Shown piece after piece: positions 61,904 to 64,000 of a stretch of DNA of 64,000 nt. Made by a program: the position numbers and the translations under genes. The DNA is from an uncultured Clostridium sp. (GTDB lineage Bacteria; Bacillota; Clostridia; Clostridiales; Clostridiaceae): positions 168,183 through 232,182 of the forward strand of contig NZ_CAJURG010000002.1 in NCBI RefSeq assembly GCF_910588715.1, read 5' to 3'. Within the stretch, counting starts at the first letter, position 1; the number at the start of each line of letters is the position of its first letter. The notes below the pieces were generated by a model. That model saw only the letters and a program-made list of their open reading frames with translations. It made no database searches and was not told where the DNA came from.

Positions 61904-62084
61904 ATTTTTATATATTTTAATTTATTTAGCATTAAATAAAAACTCTTTAATAATCTCTTAAACTAATATTAAACTTCAAAATTTTGTATATTTACCTATC
62001 ATATATTTACTTTTTTAATTATAAAAAATAATTAATATTACTATTAACTAAATCTGACTTACTCAAAATTAAAATAATATAAAA

Positions 62085-62118
62085 AATACCGTATATTTAT
62101 TTTAAATAATACGATATT
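62085..62118 (-). terminator. Terminator of the spore catalase gene
   Basis: AATACCGTAT/ATACGATATT with one mismatch, T-rich on the minus strand. Confidence 0.65.
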
Positions 62119-62163
62119 TGTGCATAAATAAATTACTCTATCTAAAAAGCTTATAAAAAAATT

Positions 62164-62835
62164 CTATCTTCTAGGATTTTCAAATGAAGGTGGTGTTGGA
62201 TTAGGAGCTTCATGCTTAGGACCGGGAGTTGATAAGTCAAAATATAACTTAGAATCTTCAGTAATTCCAAAATCTTTGTTTGAACCGCTCTTTTGTACTT
62301 TATTTAAAGCTTCTCTAAATAATGCATTGTGTGCTTCTTCTCTATTAAGTAAAAAATCTATTGTTGCTCGTACTTCTTTATCTTCTATTTGTCTATAAAG
62401 ATATTCATATACAACCTTTGCTCTTTGTTCAGATGCTATATTTGATAATAAGTCTGCCACCAAATCTCCTGTAACAGTAACGTAATCTGCAGTCCAAGGT
62501 GCACCTGATGAATTTATAAGTACTGGTGATAACCCACATTGTACATGGGTTTGAATTTCTCCATTGCAAACTTCACTATTATTAACATCATGTCCGTTTA
62601 ATAAATTAATAGTTTGTGCAACCATCTCCATATGACTTAATTCCTCTGCACCTATATCTAAAAACAAATCTTTAATTTCTGGGTCCTTTATTCTAAAACT
62701 TTGAGAAATATATTGCATTGCTGCTTTAAGCTCTCCATTTCCACCACCTAGTTGTTCTTGCATTAAGACTGCATATTGTGGATTAGGTCTTTCAACCTTT
62801 ACCTCATGTAATAATTGTTTTTTATGTTCAAACAT
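62164..62835 (-). CDS. Spore-type manganese catalase (CotJC-like)
   Basis: 223 residues. It is a second ferritin-like dimanganese protein in the window: NGELKAAMQYI, GAEELSHMEM, EQRAKVVYEYL and REEAHNALF carry the metal ligands. It is longer than CotJC, with an N-terminal extension and a Pro-rich C-terminal tail (GPKHEAPNPTPPSFENPRR). Probably removes H2O2 at the spore surface. TTGGAGG site, monocistronic, upstream neighbour is the collagen-like gene. Confidence 0.9.
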   Translation of the reverse strand: MFEHKKQLLHEVKVERPNPQYAVLMQEQLGGGNGELKAAMQYISQSFRIKDPEIKDLFLDIGAEELSHMEMVAQTINLLNGHDVNNSEVCNGEIQTHVQCGLSPVLINSSGAPWTADYVTVTGDLVADLLSNIASEQRAKVVYEYLYRQIEDKEVRATIDFLLNREEAHNALFREALNKVQKSGSNKDFGITEDSKLYFDLSTPGPKHEAPNPTPPSFENPRR

Positions 62836-63087
62836 AAATAAATACCTCCAAATAACATTTAATTTTATTATTTGTAACTATAACTATTTATATTCAATAT
62901 CGTATATTAAGCTTTATAAAACAGTCATATGTTTTAAACATGAAAAATATTTTTTTAAAGAATTAAAATAATTTAAATACATTAATACAAAAAACATTCA
63001 AGTTGATTTTAATTAAATCATATTCAAAAACAAATTTCTAAACCATCCTCTTAAATTTAAATATAAAATTTTTAATTTAAAAAAATT
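62836..63087. other. AT-rich intergenic stretch, promoter region of the spore catalase
   Basis: No open frame with ribosome binding site. Spore-type promoters are expected here but none fits well. The only structured element of 62836-63233 is the hairpin at 63088-63137 and the terminator at 63176. Confidence 0.4.
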
Positions 63088-63137
63088 AATATTGCACTAT
63101 AGTTTAATAGGGGGATATTAAACTATAGTGTAATATT
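63088..63137. repeat. Long perfect hairpin with a G-rich loop
   Basis: AATATTGCACTATAGTTTAATA (arms given by position: 63088-63109 and 63116-63137) pair over 22 bp with a single G-T, around a six-base loop of GGGGGA. Unlike the terminators it has no T-run directly after either arm. Confidence 0.7.
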
Positions 63138-63175
63138 GAAATTTTATAATTATAATTAATTAAAAAATAAATAAA

Positions 63176-63206
63176 AGGCTAAATATTCAAAATGAATAAT
63201 TAGCCT
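63176..63206 (-). terminator. Terminator of the collagen-like gene
   Basis: AGGCTAA.TATTCA/TGAATA.TTAGCCT with one mismatch; T-rich downstream on the minus strand. Confidence 0.8.
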
Positions 63207-63233
63207 CTAAAATCTTAATTTACAAATAATAGT

Positions 63234-64000
63234 TTATGCTAATCTAATTATAGTTACTGTTGCGGCATTAACTATAACTCTTCTAAGGTCTTGAGTTAAA
63301 TTAGTTAATCTTACAACATAGTCTTCATTTGGAGTTATAATTACACCAAGTGAAATACTATTAGCATATACATCTCTTGAAATTGATGCTATATGCTCAC
63401 TACCTGGAATAATCATATTATTAAGATCTGTTAATGCAAAAATAATATCTTTGCTATAACCAGATAATCCACAAGCACATTCATTAGTTGAATAAGATAC
63501 TGTATATTTAACAAAATATGATTTATTTCCTTCTAATTCTATATCAGTAGTATTTTCAATATGATTTATGCTATCTCCTGTAATTTGGTTTTCTGGGAAG
63601 CTTACATGATCTGCATATGATACAGTTTGAGCATTTCCAAATTCTCTAAATACTACACCATAATCACCTATAGTTCCAGCTGGTCCTTGTGGTCCCATTG
63701 GTCCTATTGGTCCTTGTGGTCCTACTTCACCTTGGATACCTTGAATACCTTGTGGCCCCATTGGTCCTGTTGGTCCTATTGGTCCCATTGGTCCCATTTC
63801 ACCTTGGATACCTTGAATACCTTGTGGTCCCATTGGCCCTGTTGGTCCTATTGGTCCTTGTGGTCCTCTTTCACCTTGAATACCTTGAATACCTTGTGGT
63901 CCTCTTGGCCCTGTTGGCCCTATTGGTCCCATTTCACCTTGAATACCTTGAATACCTTGTGGTCCTCTTGGTCCTTCTGGTCCCTCTTCACCTTGAGGTC
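63234..64000 (-). CDS. BclA-like collagen-repeat exosporium protein, 5' end beyond the window
   Basis: The open frame runs off the right edge. At least 29 Gly-X-Y style triplets (mostly GPQ, GPI, GPT, GIQ) with nearly identical DNA repeats of about 63 bases cover 63680-64000, then a C-terminal globular domain of about 145 residues (GDYGVVFREFGNAQTV ... VTIIRLA) like the BclA C1q/TNF-type trimer head. It is a hair-like filament protein of the spore exosporium or surface. The N-terminal anchor is outside the window, and an internal ATG at 63932 is not the start. Confidence 0.88.
   Translation of the reverse strand, partial: PQGEEGPEGPRGPQGIQGIQGEMGPIGPTGPRGPQGIQGIQGERGPQGPIGPTGPMGPQGIQGIQGEMGPMGPIGPTGPMGPQGIQGIQGEVGPQGPIGPMGPQGPAGTIGDYGVVFREFGNAQTVSYADHVSFPENQITGDSINHIENTTDIELEGNKSYFVKYTVSYSTNECACGLSGYSKDIIFALTDLNNMIIPGSEHIASISRDVYANSISLGVIITPNEDYVVRLTNLTQDLRRVIVNAATVTIIRLA

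Noticed and set aside
63680..64000. Tandem DNA repeats of about 63 bases resembling a repeat array or CRISPR
   Set aside because: They keep one reading frame and encode Gly-X-Y triplets; there are no spacers. It is a collagen-like coding region.

Overview
The window is very AT-rich, uses strong AGGAGG-type ribosome binding sites and frequent TTG/GTG starts, and encodes endospore proteins (CotJA-CotJB-CotJC, a second spore-type manganese catalase, a BclA-like collagen protein). This points to an anaerobic spore-forming Firmicute, most likely Clostridium sensu stricto (cluster I). The species cannot be named from the sequence alone. There is no sign of prophage, transposase, CRISPR array or rRNA; it reads as ordinary chromosome with one tRNA-Leu(CAA).

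Layout. 1-5 kb: an acetyltransferase, a GGGtGRT protein paired with a NifU-like Fe-S scaffold, a ZIP metal transporter, tRNA-Leu and an MgtC-family gene whose 5' end looks frameshifted. 5-15 kb: an S66 peptidase, an autoregulated GntR-ABC operon, DUF975 and DUF4097 envelope proteins, a nitroreductase, a second ABC exporter, YdcF and methionine aminopeptidase. 15-27 kb: a SPOR-repeat protein, sirtuin, a secreted Lys/Cys-rich protein, a GDSL-like protein lacking the catalytic serine, MscS plus a membrane MutS-like ATPase, an LTA-synthase-family enzyme, an Mrp Fe-S carrier, and a DUF969-DUF979-Pcp operon. 27-38 kb: a decayed SPOR gene, a MATE pump with its MerR regulator, PAP2, a polysaccharide deacetylase, small Cys-rich proteins, CobO, YeiH with LysR, and cardiolipin synthase.

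38-46.5 kb is an alpha-galactoside regulon: a solute-binding protein with two permeases (no ATPase gene), an AraC regulator, a GPH symporter and a GH36 alpha-galactosidase. A 17-bp box occurs upstream of all three structural units, each time 40 bp from a -10 hexamer, and once at the regulator's own predicted start site; CcpA cre-like sites lie close by. 46.7-55 kb holds an EF-hand/LRR protein, an MBL hydrolase, a FUSC protein, the cotJ operon, a BaiN-like flavoprotein and a secreted DUF1002 protein. 55.5-61.8 kb is a complete sialic acid catabolic operon (nanE-nanA-SSS transporter-yhcH-acetylesterase-nanK-nanR) with a clear promoter and two identical palindromes. The window ends with a spore catalase and the 3' part of a collagen-like gene.

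Beyond the genes, the main observations are: a family of about 48-bp imperfect palindromes at six or seven intergenic sites, mostly at gene 3' ends; the fixed-geometry AraC regulon; a MerR-type 19-bp-spacer promoter; a 21-bp GntR operator; the MgtC frameshift; the SPOR pseudogene; and several proteins of unknown function.
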